Assembly: GCA_007922195.1 (NCBI GenBank) | Contig: ML682005.1 | Span: 31,908,881-31,972,880 of the forward strand | DNA length: 64,000 bases | Reading direction: 5' to 3' | Source: Podocnemis expansa | Lineage: Eukaryota; Chordata; Testudines; Podocnemididae | Notes under the pieces: model-generated | The model's database searches: none | What the model was told of the DNA's origin: nothing | What the model saw: the letters and a program-made list of their open reading frames with translations, nothing else | Translations under genes and position numbers: made by a program | In this document: piece after piece, positions 31,691 to 44,150 of the stretch | Layout: each line of letters begins with the position of its first letter | Numbering within the stretch: the first letter of the stretch is position 1

Positions 31691-34600
31691 AGACTCATAA
31701 AACAATAAATAAAATTAGTGGACTATTAGGTTTAGTCATGAAGATCAAAGATATTTGCTGACCAGTTCATAAACATATATACAACAATCAGATTCTGCAA
31801 CCATTGGAAGCTTTCTTGGGGCCTCCAAACACCAATTTGAGGTCAGTCAGTCCAAAATTATATAAGAAAGTCTTTGCAAATGCAATTAAATGAACTGAAA
31901 AATAACTGGAGTCATAAAGAAATCCTGATCCACTTGGATTACCCTATTGTGGTCAGTAAAATATGTAAAGATCTACTACCATCATAACTTATTTTTCCTT
32001 TTGTTCCGATGAAAATCAGTTCTGCTTCAAATGCTTCTTTTCCAGAAGAAATGCTAAAGAAACTGGCAGACCCTATAAAATGTAGTAATTATTTTCCAGT
32101 CTCATGGATCAGTGAGAAATGATTAACACTCAAATCTCTCAAGGTCAGGTCCATAGTATTTCTCTTTGCTTTCCAACTCACTTTTTCAGAAATGTCTATC
32201 TCAACAATGGCAGTTATTAGAAAACTTCTGCCCAAGAAAATGGGAAGAGGTTGAATTTTATTTTAAAGTAAAATGTATTTTGGATTTACTGTCATATAGA
32301 TTGTGTCCCTCTCTGGACCAGTGAAAGTCAGGTAAGTATTTGTTTTCCCAGGGTTGATTTTTGTATGACTTTTGGGCAGCTGCATAGGGACTGAGAGTGA
32401 AAGAGATGTTTTCTCTGTCTTGTACAATTGTTTCATGGTCATTCACTATGTAATGTTCTTCATTTTTTATGGATTGCAAAGAGTGCTTATTCCACATCCT
32501 ACTTAGAGATCATGAGCTTGAAATGGGGGCAAAAGAAGTGTTGTTCTGACCTGCATTACCCTATAGAACATGACTAGCAAACTGCATGGCACATCCGAGC
32601 ATTTCATAAAGCCTGTGACCTGCTTCAACACAATAGCTGATTCATTTGCAGTTTATTCTCACCTGTATATTATTTTAGTTTACACAAGTATGTAAATAGA
32701 CAGTGTACGTAGAAACAGCCTTTCTAAATATATGTGAAACAAGCTGAATTTAAAATATAAATGAGTAAAGGTGACTTTAAATCTTATTAAAATATGTAGA
32801 ATCTATTTGGCCCACACAAGATTGTGCGTAGGTTTTGGTGGCCCTTCTGTGTAATAAGATTGGGCACCAGTAGGAGCAGATTGCATAAACCCTTGTGCAC
32901 AAGGTGCAGCTGCAGCACTGGTTGTCTCCCGGAAGCACAGTCTCCCAGTGGAGCTCTGCATGTTCATCAGGGCAGCGTGTAAAAGCTGCAATCCAGTGCC
33001 TGCTATTCTGCATGAACGGTGCTTCAGTGACTTGTCTAGTTTAGATTGTCGACTCTTTGAGATTGGGAATATGTCTTAATTTCTATCACAACATGCTATG
33101 TGGATGCTGTATGTGGTGAAAGGCTCAGATTACGTTACAGCTACTTACATTAAATAGTTTATTACAAGTAGTTCAATTTCAGTGGGACTGTTTATTCAGT
33201 AAGATACTAATTACGAATAAAGGTAGATTCTGGCTCTCGATAGTGAGGTGATTGTTTCTGTGATTTACTCTTTATTTCATGGAATAGCACAGCAAGTGGC
33301 ATAATAGTGTACATAAATGACTTGCAGGCTGGCTATACACTAGTTTGTTTTTGAATCCTATGTTATTAGAGAAGCACTGAAAATGTCTATTTCTCATGAC
33401 ACTTATTTTTGAATATCCCTTTGGGGGAGTAACAGTGAGGAATATTTACATATTTAGTCTTTGAAGTATCAGCTTTTCAAGAATGTTTTGATTAAATTAT
33501 TGCTACGCATAGTTGTTTTAGTATTAGTAGTTCCTAATGTTGTGGGTATTTAAAATTGTATTTATTCAGTAAATTATCTTACACGATGGAAAACCCCTGC
33601 TCCTACCAGACTTGTTCGATCTCTATTTTGATTAAAACTCTTCATGTATTTCCATGCCTGGGTTTTTATATTTTTGTAGAACATTTTATGCTAGGTATTA
33701 ACCGATTAATCCTCCTGTTTGAAGATTATGAAACCCTCAAATCTGTACACAATTCAACAAATCCCGATTAAAAGCTTTTAAGCATTGGGAATCATGGATC
33801 TCTTGGGGCCTTGAACAATTATTCTAGCTCTGTGCCAAAGAAATCAAGCCATTAAGAATCATCATGTGTTTTAACTTCTTTGAACTAGGAGGGAAGGCTG
33901 ACAGTGTTGCCTTTTTCTCATTTCCTTGATCAGTGATTTGTTTTCAGCTAGCTATTTACAAGTTAGCTTGTCAGCGGCCTTCCACTGTAGTGCACATGTT
34001 GTTTATCAGAACATTACATTAATAGTAAACAGCAGGGGACCTTGACTTTTAATTTGATTGTTGACCTGTCTTTTGCTTTTAGGAGGTTTTTAAAGCTATT
34101 ATAGTAAGATTTTGTGAATAAAATGTTTAAACAATTGTTTAACCAATGGCAAAAATATTGCCCAAAGAGGCTTTTGGTGGTAGACTCTCTGGCTTCCACT
34201 AATGGAAAAATAATATTCATTATTAGTGAATGCTTTAACAATATAAAGGGGTCTTAGTGAAAATGAGAATAAGACCATTTGGTGTTTGGGTGTGAATATT
34301 AAATTATAGAGTTCTTTTTACTTCTAATTAACATGAAACCAAACGTAACATTGCAAGGGTTTCAGCCCTCAAAGGATTTGTAAGATGGTGGCAGTGCTTT
34401 ATTGTTTTGTTTATTATTTGTGTACAGATTGGACTTTTGTAGCTGATTACCAGAATGCTTAGTAGTCAAGCATGATTTTTTGTATGCACATAATCAAAGA
34501 AAAAACTTGAAGATACTCACTCATTTTCTCTCTGAAATATCATGCAAGTAGTTTTTGTGGAAATGATATTAACACATAAAGAGGCATCACTTTAGAAGGA

Positions 34601-35976
34601 CAATGTTATCTCCAAAATGACTACAATCAAGAAAAGTTGCTGGTTTTAGACTGTATTTTATAGAAGTAGTTAATGATTTCAAACTGGTTTGACAATTTGG
34701 AATAACAAGCTAACTTGTATGCTACCAATATGCAGAACCCTTATTTGAGTATTAATAAGAAATTAAAAATTAGTGTCTAATGCAAATTGTAACTAAACAT
34801 TTTTAACACCTGTTTGTTTCAGAGCTGTCATTGGGGCCCACCTCTCTCCATTGTAAAGAGAAGAAATGGGGTATTTTGATTGTTAGTGCCAAGATAGTGC
34901 ATTGTGTTGCTGATAATTTTTGTGGACATACAAAATGTATTAATAAAAGTACTTTTTCCTTAGAGGCTTGCATTTCTCCTTAAGGTAACTTCTGCATTAG
35001 CAGTTTTTAAAATGAAGTTCATACTTTCTTGTTTTCCTTGGGAAAGTTCAGTTTCTGATTTCTACCTTCATTCCAGCAGAAGTGGCATGGTGAATAGTCT
35101 TTACTGCTCTCCCCATTCTGAACTAGATATCCAGGCTAAATTATTATAAAATCCCAAAAGAAATATGGTCAAAAGCAGACCTCGGATGATAGAAAAGCAA
35201 ATGCCAGATTAAAATGGGATTCTTTGAGGCATCTACCATTTTAACTTCTCTACTTCTATCAACTCAGATTAGAATGAAACAGTGGAGCCACCCAGAGTGA
35301 ATATTTCGCAACTTCACTTCAGTACTTTTGGAAATAATGATCTTCAAAGATTATTTGTGTCATAACAAAATCAACAGAATAAGAACTTAAATGGTTAAGA
35401 AGAGGAGAAAAGCTACCATGATCCTGATCCTCTGAGACGTTTGGAGGGGTTTTTCCCAACGCCTGCTCTGACCACCTCTGACCTTACATACCCCCTCAGT
35501 TTGCTAACATGGGACCTTATCCAGGTTTCAGTTATGTTGGTGAGCATCTTGCCATTAACTTCTTTGGAAGTTGGAGGAGGCCTGTAGTTTTAGTCTAGAG
35601 GCACCATAAAAATAAGCCTTTTTCTGAGTCTCCTTCTATTGGTCATAGTTTTAGGTTTCAAGTCTTGCTGCCCACTCTCCTTTTTTTTTTTAAAGGTAAT
35701 AATAATATAACACAGTACAGTTTAAGATTTACATGAAATATTCATGTAACCCAAAGGATGCCTCTTCTTCCAGAGATGATCCTGGAATTTTAGTAGTTTG
35801 CTGAGATTTATATTTCCTTTGAAATTTGTTGCTTTGGATGAAAACTGAAATTGCCCTTCTGTTTGTGGAATTCAACTCAATAAAATTCAGTTGATCAGAG
35901 CGATAATGCACATAGTATTGACTTCTCACCAACCAGATGATGATGTCTAACCCCCTAAACTGTATTAATGAGTCAT
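31691..35976. other. AT-rich DNA, possible SINE tail only
   Basis: Around 33035-33125 'agattgtcgactctttgaga' followed by 'tgggaatatgtctt' resembles the tail of an ancient tRNA-derived or CORE-type SINE. The GC-richer patch 32805-33010 gives overlapping 62-78-codon minus-strand frames without motif. No gene recognised in the rest. Confidence 0.4.
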
Positions 35977-35979
35977 TAT

Positions 35980-36311
35980 GGCTGTGTTCACACACAGGCA
36001 TTATTTTGATACAAGTTGTGTCGAAACAACTTGTATTGAAATAATGCCTAATTTCAAAATAACTTAATTCGAATTAACAGTTTGTTAATTCAAATTAAGG
36101 AAAAAAGCTCAAAGCGAAATAGCAGTTTCAGGCAACAGTTATTTCGAAACAAGTCACTGTTGTTTCGTAACAACATGTGCGGACGGCATTGTTTCGTCCC
36201 CACATGGGGTTTAAGTTGTTTCAAAACAACAGTGCGTCGTGTGAACAGGGTATTTCTTATTTCGAAACAACCTCTGTTGTTTCAAAATAAGAGTGCTGTA
36301 TGAACACAGCC
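35980..36311. mobile_element. TTCGAA-rich inverted-repeat element, copy 2
   Basis: A 332-bp element begins GGCTGTGTTCACACACAGG and ends GTATGAACACAGCC, flanked by TAT at 35977-35979 and 36312-36314 (3-bp duplication). The interior has TTATTTCGAAAC, AATTCGAATT and GTTGTTTC palindromes. It aligns by eye, in reverse orientation, with copy 3 at 53250-53591. The open frame 36082-36303 is a by-product of the repeats. Confidence 0.87.
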
Positions 36312-36867
36312 TATATGCTTAGTAAAGAACCAAAGTGTACTTGTTTCAATAACAAGAAGAGAGAGGGATCATACTAAAATATAGATTATCCATTTATAAA
36401 ACTAATAACATTTTGAAGTAGTTCTTTTCAGCTAGTCACAAAAACATTTTGGCACATGTAATGCTGGCTAAGTTGAATTTTGTCATTTCACTTTATGATG
36501 ATCTACATTTTGATACCTATATTGAGCTTGACTATACTTTTGCTGAAGCTTAGCTCTCCTGAGGAGAAAAAGGTATATCACCACAGGAGATATTGTTGGA
36601 GAGATACCTTTAACAGTGAGAACATCTCGTGGGTCTTGTATATATGTGCTGTAATTAGATTCAGCAAGACTGTGACAAATGTGAACCCTGGATCACTGTA
36701 ACAGCCTTACCAATGAGTCGTAGACAGTCCCCTTAGCCTTTCCAGTCAGTCTTGGCACCCAGAGAAGTTGAACTGAGTGATATATGATCACTTAGCCTGA
36801 AAATCACAAAATATTCAGGTTGCTTCCAGTCCCAAGAGACCAGTCAATTACATCAGATCAGTTGGTA
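36312..36867. other. Unassigned DNA
   Basis: No gene or repeat recognised. Confidence 0.4.
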
Positions 36868-36875
36868 GTTTAGAT

Positions 36876-37230
36876 CAGTGGTTCTCAAACTGTGGGTGGT
36901 GATGCCAAAGTGGGTTGTGACCCATTTTAATGGGATCACTTGGCAGGACCCATGTTAGGGGTTGGCAAGCAGTAGCCGCATAGCCCCAAGGAGGGCTTGG
37001 TGAAGCTATGTTGTTTGGGCTTCATTCTGCATGGCAAGACTTGGGTTTCCACTTTCTGTGCTGGGCTCTAGTGAGTTTAGAGACCGGATCAGTCTTAAAC
37101 TTGCTGGGGCTCAGGGCAGAAAGCCAAAGACCAAGTCCTGCCATGTGGAGCTGAAGCGGAAACCTCGGCAAATTAGAATTTTTGTTCTCAGAATTAGGTT
37201 GCCATACAATGAAGTTTGAGAACAGATTCC
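36876..37230. mobile_element. hAT-type non-autonomous element
   Basis: The left end CAGTGGTTCTCAAACTG is the classic hAT terminal repeat of vertebrate genomes. The right end is near 'gaagtttgagaaca' (37211-37224) and is mutated at its tip. The flanking sequences share only TAGAT (36871-36875 and about 37232-37236), so the 8-bp duplication is imperfect. Overlapping small frames are shadows. Confidence 0.65.
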
Positions 37231-38835
37231 CTAGATCTGAAAGCAAAGACAACACCTATAGTCAATCCGGTAATAATTACCTAATTCTTTATTAACTAGG
37301 GCAAAGAAATGAGTCATTTATATGTTAAAGCAAGCAAACATGCAATGACTTGCAATCCAAATATTAGGAGTGACAGAGCTGTTGTGATCTGTTAATTCAA
37401 AATGTCTTTTAGGGCACACTGATGGGTACATTCTGGGGACCGCTGGCTTTGGTTGAGAGAGTTTGGCCTTTTGAAAGTTCCAACAACAAAGAAATGGAAA
37501 AGGTTCCTATGTCTTTGTTTTATTTCTTCCATTCAGTCTCAAAGCCCATAGGAGAAACTTCCTTGCATGTAGCATTTTTTAGGTTCCAGAGAGCCGTTTG
37601 CCAATTCTTTGTATTGCCATGTTTCTTAATAGCCAATCTGATTTGATAGTTCTTCTGGCCTGGTGGTGGGAAACACTTTTCCCACCTGAGTTCACAAGTT
37701 TAGACCAAACATTTTCACAGTTATAAAGGAAAATTTAAATATTTACTTATAGCATTGAATACAGATATTATACGTGAAATTAATGCTTGCTGCAATTTAA
37801 AAGCATTTCATAGAGTCTGAGCACTATATACATTTATATAAGACTGATATCCATTTTGAGCAAAATTAACATACAGGTGGACTAGTCTGTACTGAAATTT
37901 GTGTGATAGTCAGTTCTTAGCTAATATCTGCAGGCTTGATAAGAGCTGTTTCTGGCTTGCCAGCATCACAGGGGATCACAGCATCACAACAATTCTGTTT
38001 CCAGTCTAATCAAACATTTCTTTTGCTAACAATAGTAAGCTGCAGTTTAGTCATATTTGCATTACTTTTTATGAAATACCAGTTTGTCGTAATTACCAAA
38101 TTTTTTGTTTGTTTGATTTTTTTTTAAGTACTAGCTGACTTTTAATATTAGCAAAATGTAACAGAATAATAATCCTTGGAGATTGATGTCCTCTATCTAT
38201 TATTCATAACACAGGTACAGTACACATTGCAACAAATGTAGCTTCTCCATTGTTGTGCCGAAGAGCCGCCTTATGTCTTTTATTATCAGAGAATAGTTCA
38301 GTCTTCATATACATTCATTCTTCAGTGCCTCCCCAGGTACTACTGTACTATTTATGATGGTGTTTATGGTATGTTTCCTAATAAGTGGAATGAAACCAGA
38401 AAATTCATTTCATATAGGACTAAGAAAATAGGTAATTAGCAGTCTAGGACAGATCTTAAAGGCAGGTTCTCAAATTGACCTAAAATGTTGTATACCATCA
38501 GTAGATTACTAAGACTTACACCCTCAAAAGAAGAATGTTCACTAAGAGTATTGTTAAGGAAAAGGATTGGGAAGGGGAAAAAACACTCTATACTCTGAAA
38601 TCATTTAAATAACTATGCTCCTTTCTCTGTAGGCGCTATGGATTGGTGAAATTAGATTATCATAAATTGTAAGGGAAAAGAGTGTTGGCGTCAGAGCACT
38701 GAGCAGTTGCTACCTAGTTTGGGGGTGAATTATTAAATAAAGACTATTATCCTAACAGACTTTTTTATTGAATATTTTATACAGAAAATGAAAATTCTTA
38801 TTTTTTATTTTGTGTCATTACTATTACATGTATTA
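37231..38835. other. AT-rich DNA, no gene seen
   Basis: Nothing recognised beyond short A/T runs. Confidence 0.4.
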
Positions 38836-38840
38836 TCCTC

Positions 38841-39672
38841 TGTAGCAGAGGGGAGCAGTTAGGCAGCTGCAGAGAGGCAGCTGGGCGCCCGCACTCCCCC
38901 TACTGGCCAGAGGAGACCCGGCAGACCGGCCGGGGACGGAAGCAAAGGGAAGGGCACCGGGAGCAGGAGGACTATAAAAGGGAGCGGACCAGGCAGCCAT
39001 GGAGGGAACCCAGAGGGAGGTAGCTGCTACTCCTGGCAGACCTCCCTCCACTGGGAGGAGGGGAGGCTGACAGGTGACCAGACTTCCCACCCGCGAAGGG
39101 TCAGAGTGAGGAACCTTGGGCAACTGTACCCCTGGAGAAGACTCCTCCCAGGGAGGACCTTGACGAGTTCCCCTCTGCAGAGAGCCTGAGCCCTGTGGAC
39201 CAGCCTGACGCCGGGAAGGACCTGGAGGAGCTCCCTTCTGCTGAGGACAGCAAGCCCCCCCTTCCGGACTCGTGCGACCTGGAAGAGCTGCTGTTGGCTG
39301 AGGGGGCTGAGTTTCCAGCCTTGCCGCCCGAAGATAGCGAGGGCCTGACGGGTATGCCCTGGGGGTCCTATCCGGAGGATCACGAGGATGGCGTGCCCCA
39401 GGTCTCACTGGGCAAGGGAAGGAAGTAGCCCAGGGACAATTGTAAGTCGGTGTGTTTTGGCAGGAGCCCCACTGACACAGTGGCCCTTCGTGTGGTCACT
39501 GCTAGGGCCCTGGGCTGGAACGCAGTGGAGCGGGCGGGCCTGCGTTCCCCTTCCCTTCCCTGCTACCCGCCAGACTAACTGTTTGCTTGCCTCACCCCAG
39601 CCGGGGTTGAAGGCCTGACCTTGCTAACTGTTTGCTTGCCTCACCCCAGCTGGGGTTGAAGGCCTGACAACA
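38841..39672 (+). mobile_element. Solo LTR of a Gypsy element related to the Gmr1-like copy
   Basis: It begins TGTAGCAGAGGGG and ends CCTGACAACA (TG and CA ends). It is flanked by TCCTC at 38836-38840 and 39673-39677, a perfect 5-bp duplication. A TATA box ACTATAAAAGGG lies near 38971. Downstream, AGGGCCCTGGGCTGG (about 39506) and a tandem CCTCACCCCAGC-x-GGGGTTGAAGGCCTGAC pair resemble the end of the LTR at 1217. No internal region follows, so it is a solo LTR left by recombination. Confidence 0.88.
39147..39428 (+). CDS. Acidic DLEELPSAE-repeat peptide encoded in the LTR
   Basis: Downstream of the TATA box a frame encodes repeats of an acidic unit (DLDEFPSAES, DLEELPSAED, DLEELLLAEG), then FPALPPEDSEGLTGMPW. 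The frame stays open upstream of 39195 without an ATG in view, since 39195 itself is GTG. A diverged LTR on the other strand (47016-47294) encodes the same type of repeat. This suggests the frame was under selection in the live element, perhaps as an N-terminal gag extension or leader peptide. Function unknown. Confidence 0.5.
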   Translation, partial: PREDLDEFPSAESLSPVDQPDAGKDLEELPSAEDSKPPLPDSCDLEELLLAEGAEFPALPPEDSEGLTGMPWGSYPEDHEDGVPQVSLGKGRK

Positions 39673-39677
39673 TCCTC

Positions 39678-40030
39678 TTTATGTGATTGATAGTGATTCA
39701 TACATCACTACCTGGGTTTATTTTCTGTTCGGTTGCTGCTGTATAAGGAAAGCAATTTGATGTTGTTCATCATAACAGGAATAGTTTTCCTTTCATATTA
39801 GGCTTGTATACTTCACCAAAAACTGCTGCCATTTCCTGTATCCTATGGACATTGTCAGTTACTAGATTCTCATCTTGGTTGCAGGTTTAAATTTACTCAT
39901 GCATGAGGTAATAGAACTAGAGGTACAAAAAACCTTACTTTTGACAATTGGCATTTATTCCAAATAGAGGTCTATAGTTGTTTTTGTTTTTTAATGTATT
40001 GTTAACTTTTTTCATATTAGCAGTTAGGTA
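39678..40030. other. AT-rich DNA, no gene seen
   Basis: No feature recognised. Confidence 0.4.
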
Positions 40031-40037
40031 GTTAGGG

Positions 40038-40206
40038 CAGGGGTGGTGCTGACGCTGGGCTTACGGGGCTCAAGCCCCAAGTCCCAGCACCTGAGCCCTG
40101 GGTCTGCTGCTGGGCTGCCTGTGGTGGTGGCTGCAGCGGCAGCACACAAGCCCTGAGTCCCAGCATGCCAAGCCTTGGGTGTTTCCCAGGGCCAGTGGCA
40201 CTCCTG
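40038..40206. mobile_element. Short hAT MITE
   Basis: A 169-bp element has ends CAGGGGTGGTGCT and, on the reverse strand, CAGGAGTGCCACT. GTTAGGG at 40031-40037 and 40207-40213 is a 7-bp match, extendable to 8 depending on the exact end. It is the same family as the MITE at 60602-60756 (shared 'gggctcaagcc' and 'gtcccagcacctgagccct'). Confidence 0.78.
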
Positions 40207-40213
40207 GTTAGGG

Positions 40214-41839
40214 CTTGTTTGATTGTTACCATTAGCAGGAGAAATTGATCATGGACTTAGGTGTGCACCAAGAGATACTTGTGTATTTACAAGGCATGTA
40301 TTAAGTCTTGTTTCCCTGAACACAGGAGAAAGTTTCTTTGCCTACAGCTCCAAGCCCTCAAGCAGACAGCACATGGCCTCAAAGCTCTCTATTAACTCTT
40401 TCTCAGGGCCACGGTCCTAATGCCTCTGTTGCTATAGCAGGTGATTCTTTTTTGCCTTTTCTCTCACCTTTTCTGGTCTTTCTGCTTTGTGTCTCACAGA
40501 TGTACAAACCTTCACAAAATAATAGTCTACCCATGTGTGCCTTTGTTTTGGGCAATGATATGTGCCTGTGTTTTACCTAGAAAGTGATGAGTGCCCTGAA
40601 TTCTCACATAAAGCAATGAGAGTTGAGGGAACACAGTTCCTTGCTCTATTGGATTCTGTAGGAACACTGCAAAGACTGCACTAATTGGGTACAATATGGT
40701 ATCTGATTCCATCTCTTAAAGCACTATGTTTTAGGAAGAAAACAGACATATCAATTCAATTGAATAATGTACTAAAAATCCACATTTGCAAGCTTGATTC
40801 AGATGAATAGCTCATTGAATTTAATGTGAAGGGACTATTTGAGTGAGTCAGGATTAGCTCAGTGAAAACTGCATGGCTTGTATTAACTCTGAAATTACTG
40901 TACCTACACTAAAGTGTGTGTGGGGAAGTGAGTGGTGAAGCAGGGGAGGGAATCAGGGAATGTCTGAGTTTGTATTACTTGGTGGTTACACATTAAGAGA
41001 TCCAATTAATGCATAAAAAGTGAGGTGTATAGCGTCTCACAAAATTTCAGTGGTACATAAAAAAGCTTATAAATTTGTAAGATATTTAAAATTGAGTCCA
41101 AGTTTACACTGGCAGCAAAATTCACCAGCAGTCAACCGGAGTTCTACAAGCTAAATGATGTAGCTTGCATAACTCCCATCAGCTTCCTAACTCCCCTTCA
41201 GTGCCACGTCGTCATTCCACTGTGTCAATGGGAAATGAATTGCTGTTGACACAGCACTACACCACTGATGGGTAGATTTATTAAGTCAATCTCTAGACCA
41301 ACTTAGCGGGTCTAAACTGACCACATCTTGACATGGCCTAAGTGACTCAATTCATCTCAGATTGTAATTATTTCACATTGCTCCCATCCCTTCCCACACC
41401 ATGTCACAAAGGGAAGGTACCACTGAGGATTTGTCTTAAGGAAAGGTGGATAGTGTTGTCATGCAACTGAGCCTCCTTAGCCATTTTTCCCAAAGACAGA
41501 TATTTCTAACCTGTGAAACAGTGTCCATTGGTATACCTACATTGCAATTAGATACCCATGGCTGGCCCATATCAGCAGATTTTGGCTTGGAGCCTTGGGC
41601 TAAAAAGTAGACTAATTGTGCTGTAGACACTTGAGTTCAGGTTGGTAGGAGGCTGCTCAAGGGATGCACTGAATTGGGTTTTGGCTTCTGAACCTGACTT
41701 ACCATAGATGATATCCAAACTTTATGGAATCAATTGAGTAAGCAGTTGACAAGGCATCCATAGGATGAACTAAAGATATTTGAACAATATTTCCTTGCCT
41801 GCATTAACATATTTCACTTTAAAAACCCTGCCTTAGGGC
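40214..41839. other. Unassigned DNA
   Basis: A 41095-41345 stretch begins 'aagtttacactggc' and ends near 'gacatggcctaag', which faintly suggests a MITE. No gene recognised. Confidence 0.35.
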
Positions 41840-43528
41840 AACTGGATGATGTGGCTGAAGTCCTCAAGGCTTCTTTTACCTCAGTTTTCACAAGCAGGGT
41901 CAGCTCCCATGCTACTACCCTGCATAACACAGAATGGAGAGAAGGAGAGCAGGCATTGGTGATGAAGGGTCAGGTTAGGGACTCCTTAGAGAAGTTGGAT
42001 GTGCACAAGTCTGTGGGGCCAGATGAACTGCATCTGAGGGTGCTGAGGGAGTTCACTGATGTGATTGCAGAACCACTAGCCATTATATTTGAAAACTTGT
42101 GGTGAATGGGGGAGGTCCCGGATGACTGGAAAAAGGCATTATATTTGCCTATCTTCAAGAAAGGGAAAAAGGAGGACCCGGGGAACTACAGACTAATCAA
42201 CCTCACCTCAATCCCTGGAAAATTCATGGACCAAGTCCTCAAAGAACCCATTCTGAAACACTTGTAGGAAAATAGAGTGATCAGGAACAGTCAGCATGTA
42301 TTCACCAAGGGCAAATCGTGCTTGACCAACCTGATTGCCTTCTATGATGAGAATGATGGGATACGTGGGTGCAGGAATAGCCACTGATGTGAAATACCTC
42401 GACTTTAGCAAAGCTTTTGATATGATTTCCTGCAGCATTCTTGTCAGGAAGTTAAGGAGTTATGGTTTGGATGAATGGGCTGTATGGTGGACAGGAAGCT
42501 GGCTAAATCATTGGGCTCAGTGGACAGAAATCAATGGCTCAATGTTTAGTTGGCAACCAGTAACTACTGGAGTGCCCCAGGGTTCTGTCCTGGGGCCAGT
42601 TCTGTTCAACATCTTCATTAATGATCTGGATGATGGGATAGCTTGGACGCTCAGTAAATTTGTAATGACACCAAGCTGGGGGAATGGTAAACTCCCTGAA
42701 TTCTACCCCTGACTTCCAGGGTGACCTAGACAAATTGGAGCATTGAGTGAAACAAAATTTCATGAGGTTCAACAAGGACAAGTGCAAAGCCCTACACTTA
42801 GAACGGAAAAATCTCAGGTACTGCTATGGGCTGGGGACCAGCGGCTAAGTAGCAGCACTTGGGAAAAGGATCTGGGCATTATGGTTGATGGGGAACTGGA
42901 TATGAGTCGACAATGTGCTCTTATTGCCAAAAAGGCCAATGCATATTGGGCTGTATCTATAGGAGTGTCGCCAGCAGATCGAGAGATGTGATTGTTCCCC
43001 TCTATTCAGCACTGGTGAGGCTGCATCTGGAATAGTGTGTCCAGTTTTGGGCTCCACACTACAGAAGGGATGTTGGCAAATTAGAAAGCTTCCAGGTGAG
43101 GGCAACAGAAATGATTATGGGGCTGAGGCACAGGACTTATGAGGAAACACTAGGCTTATTTAGTGTGCAGAAGAAAAGACTTGAGTGGGGATTTGATGGC
43201 AACCTTCAACTGCTTGAAAGGCTGCTCCAAAGAGGAGGGAGCTAGGCTGTTCTCAGGAGTAACAGAGGACAGGACAAGGAGCAATGGTTTCAAGGTGCAG
43301 CTGTGGAGGTCAAGGTTGGATATTAGGAAAAGCTTTCTCACTACGAAGGTGGTGAAGCATTGGACTAGGTTACCTAGGGAGGTGGTGGAATCTTCATCTT
43401 TGGAAACATTTAAGGCCCAGTTAGAGAAAATTCTGGTTGGGATGATTTAGTGGGAGTGGCCCTGCTTTTGGCAGGGGGTTGGACTAGATGGCCTCATGAG
43501 GTCTCTTCCGACACTATGATTCTGTGAA
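41840..43528 (+). pseudogene. CR1 LINE, 5'-truncated, with decayed reverse transcriptase
   Basis: Reading several frames gives the end of the endonuclease/RT region: an SLEKLDVHKSVGPDELHL phrase near 41985, GEVPDDWKKA near 42109, [14 protein letters not shown] near 42391 (motif A) and [20 protein letters not shown] near 42570 (motif B). The catalytic motif C near 42660 is destroyed by a short deletion and frameshift. The 3' end has 'gaggtctcttccgacactat' then 'gattctgtga', the usual CR1 tail. It would have copied its RNA at a nicked target. Dead, with stops at 42103 and elsewhere. Confidence 0.9.
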
Positions 43529-43811
43529 CTAAAGCAACTTGCTTTAGTTATTGCATGGATATGTTAATCAATACATTATGTGGCTATCCAAGCAAATATT
43601 TTAATGTGCCTTTCTCCTTCTAGAATTTTCATTTTCAAACTGATTATTAAAAATCCTATTGTCCATAAAAACTGCTGACCTTCATTTTTACATTTTTCTT
43701 ATGTTTGGTTACACTAGCTACATTGCATGCATTTTGAATAGTATAGGCAGGAATTTGAAAATGCTGTAATTGGAATGCACATGACTGAGTTGCTTGTAAA
43801 CAGCAATTAGG
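43529..43811. other. Unassigned DNA
   Basis: No feature recognised. Confidence 0.4.
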
Positions 43812-43819
43812 ATTTAGAG

Positions 43820-44142
43820 CAGTGATTCTCAACCTTTAGTGGATCAGGGAACACCTAAAAATATTGATTACTTTACATGAAAACACCAGATGAAAGCATT
43901 CTCAATAAGGTTGGTAACAGTGGCAGGAGATAAATGCCCCAGTCACAGCAAAGCTTCCAGGTGTGTATCAACATCTGCCACCACATACTTGTAAGCTTTG
44001 CTGTGGCCTGGGAATTAAATTGCTTCTTCTCCCTCTCCACTATGACCTCCCCCCACAGGGAGGGGTTGGGATGGGTTGTGGAACACCTGCACTGTGTCTG
44101 AGAAGTATCCGTGTTGCACAGAACACTGGCTGGTAAACACTG
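43820..44142. mobile_element. hAT-type non-autonomous element
   Basis: The left end CAGTGATTCTCAACCTTT and right end GGTAAACACTG form a weak inverted pair. The flanks ATTTAGAG (43812-43819) and GTTTAGAA (44143-44150) match at 6 of 8 positions, fitting an aged 8-bp duplication. The minus-strand 146-codon frame across it is not a gene. Confidence 0.6.
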
Positions 44143-44150
44143 GTTTAGAA

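Noticed and set aside
32777..33013. Overlapping cysteine-rich minus-strand frames of 62-78 codons
   Set aside because: No motif matched, the surrounding DNA resembles a SINE tail, and two frames overlap without preference.
36082..36303. A 73-codon frame inside TTCGAA element copy 2
   Set aside because: It is not preserved in copy 3, and the element has no transposase-like motif.
38833..39408. A 191-codon frame on the minus strand over the solo LTR
   Set aside because: It is antisense to the LTR and to the plus-strand acidic repeat frame, in GC-rich DNA, and has no motif.
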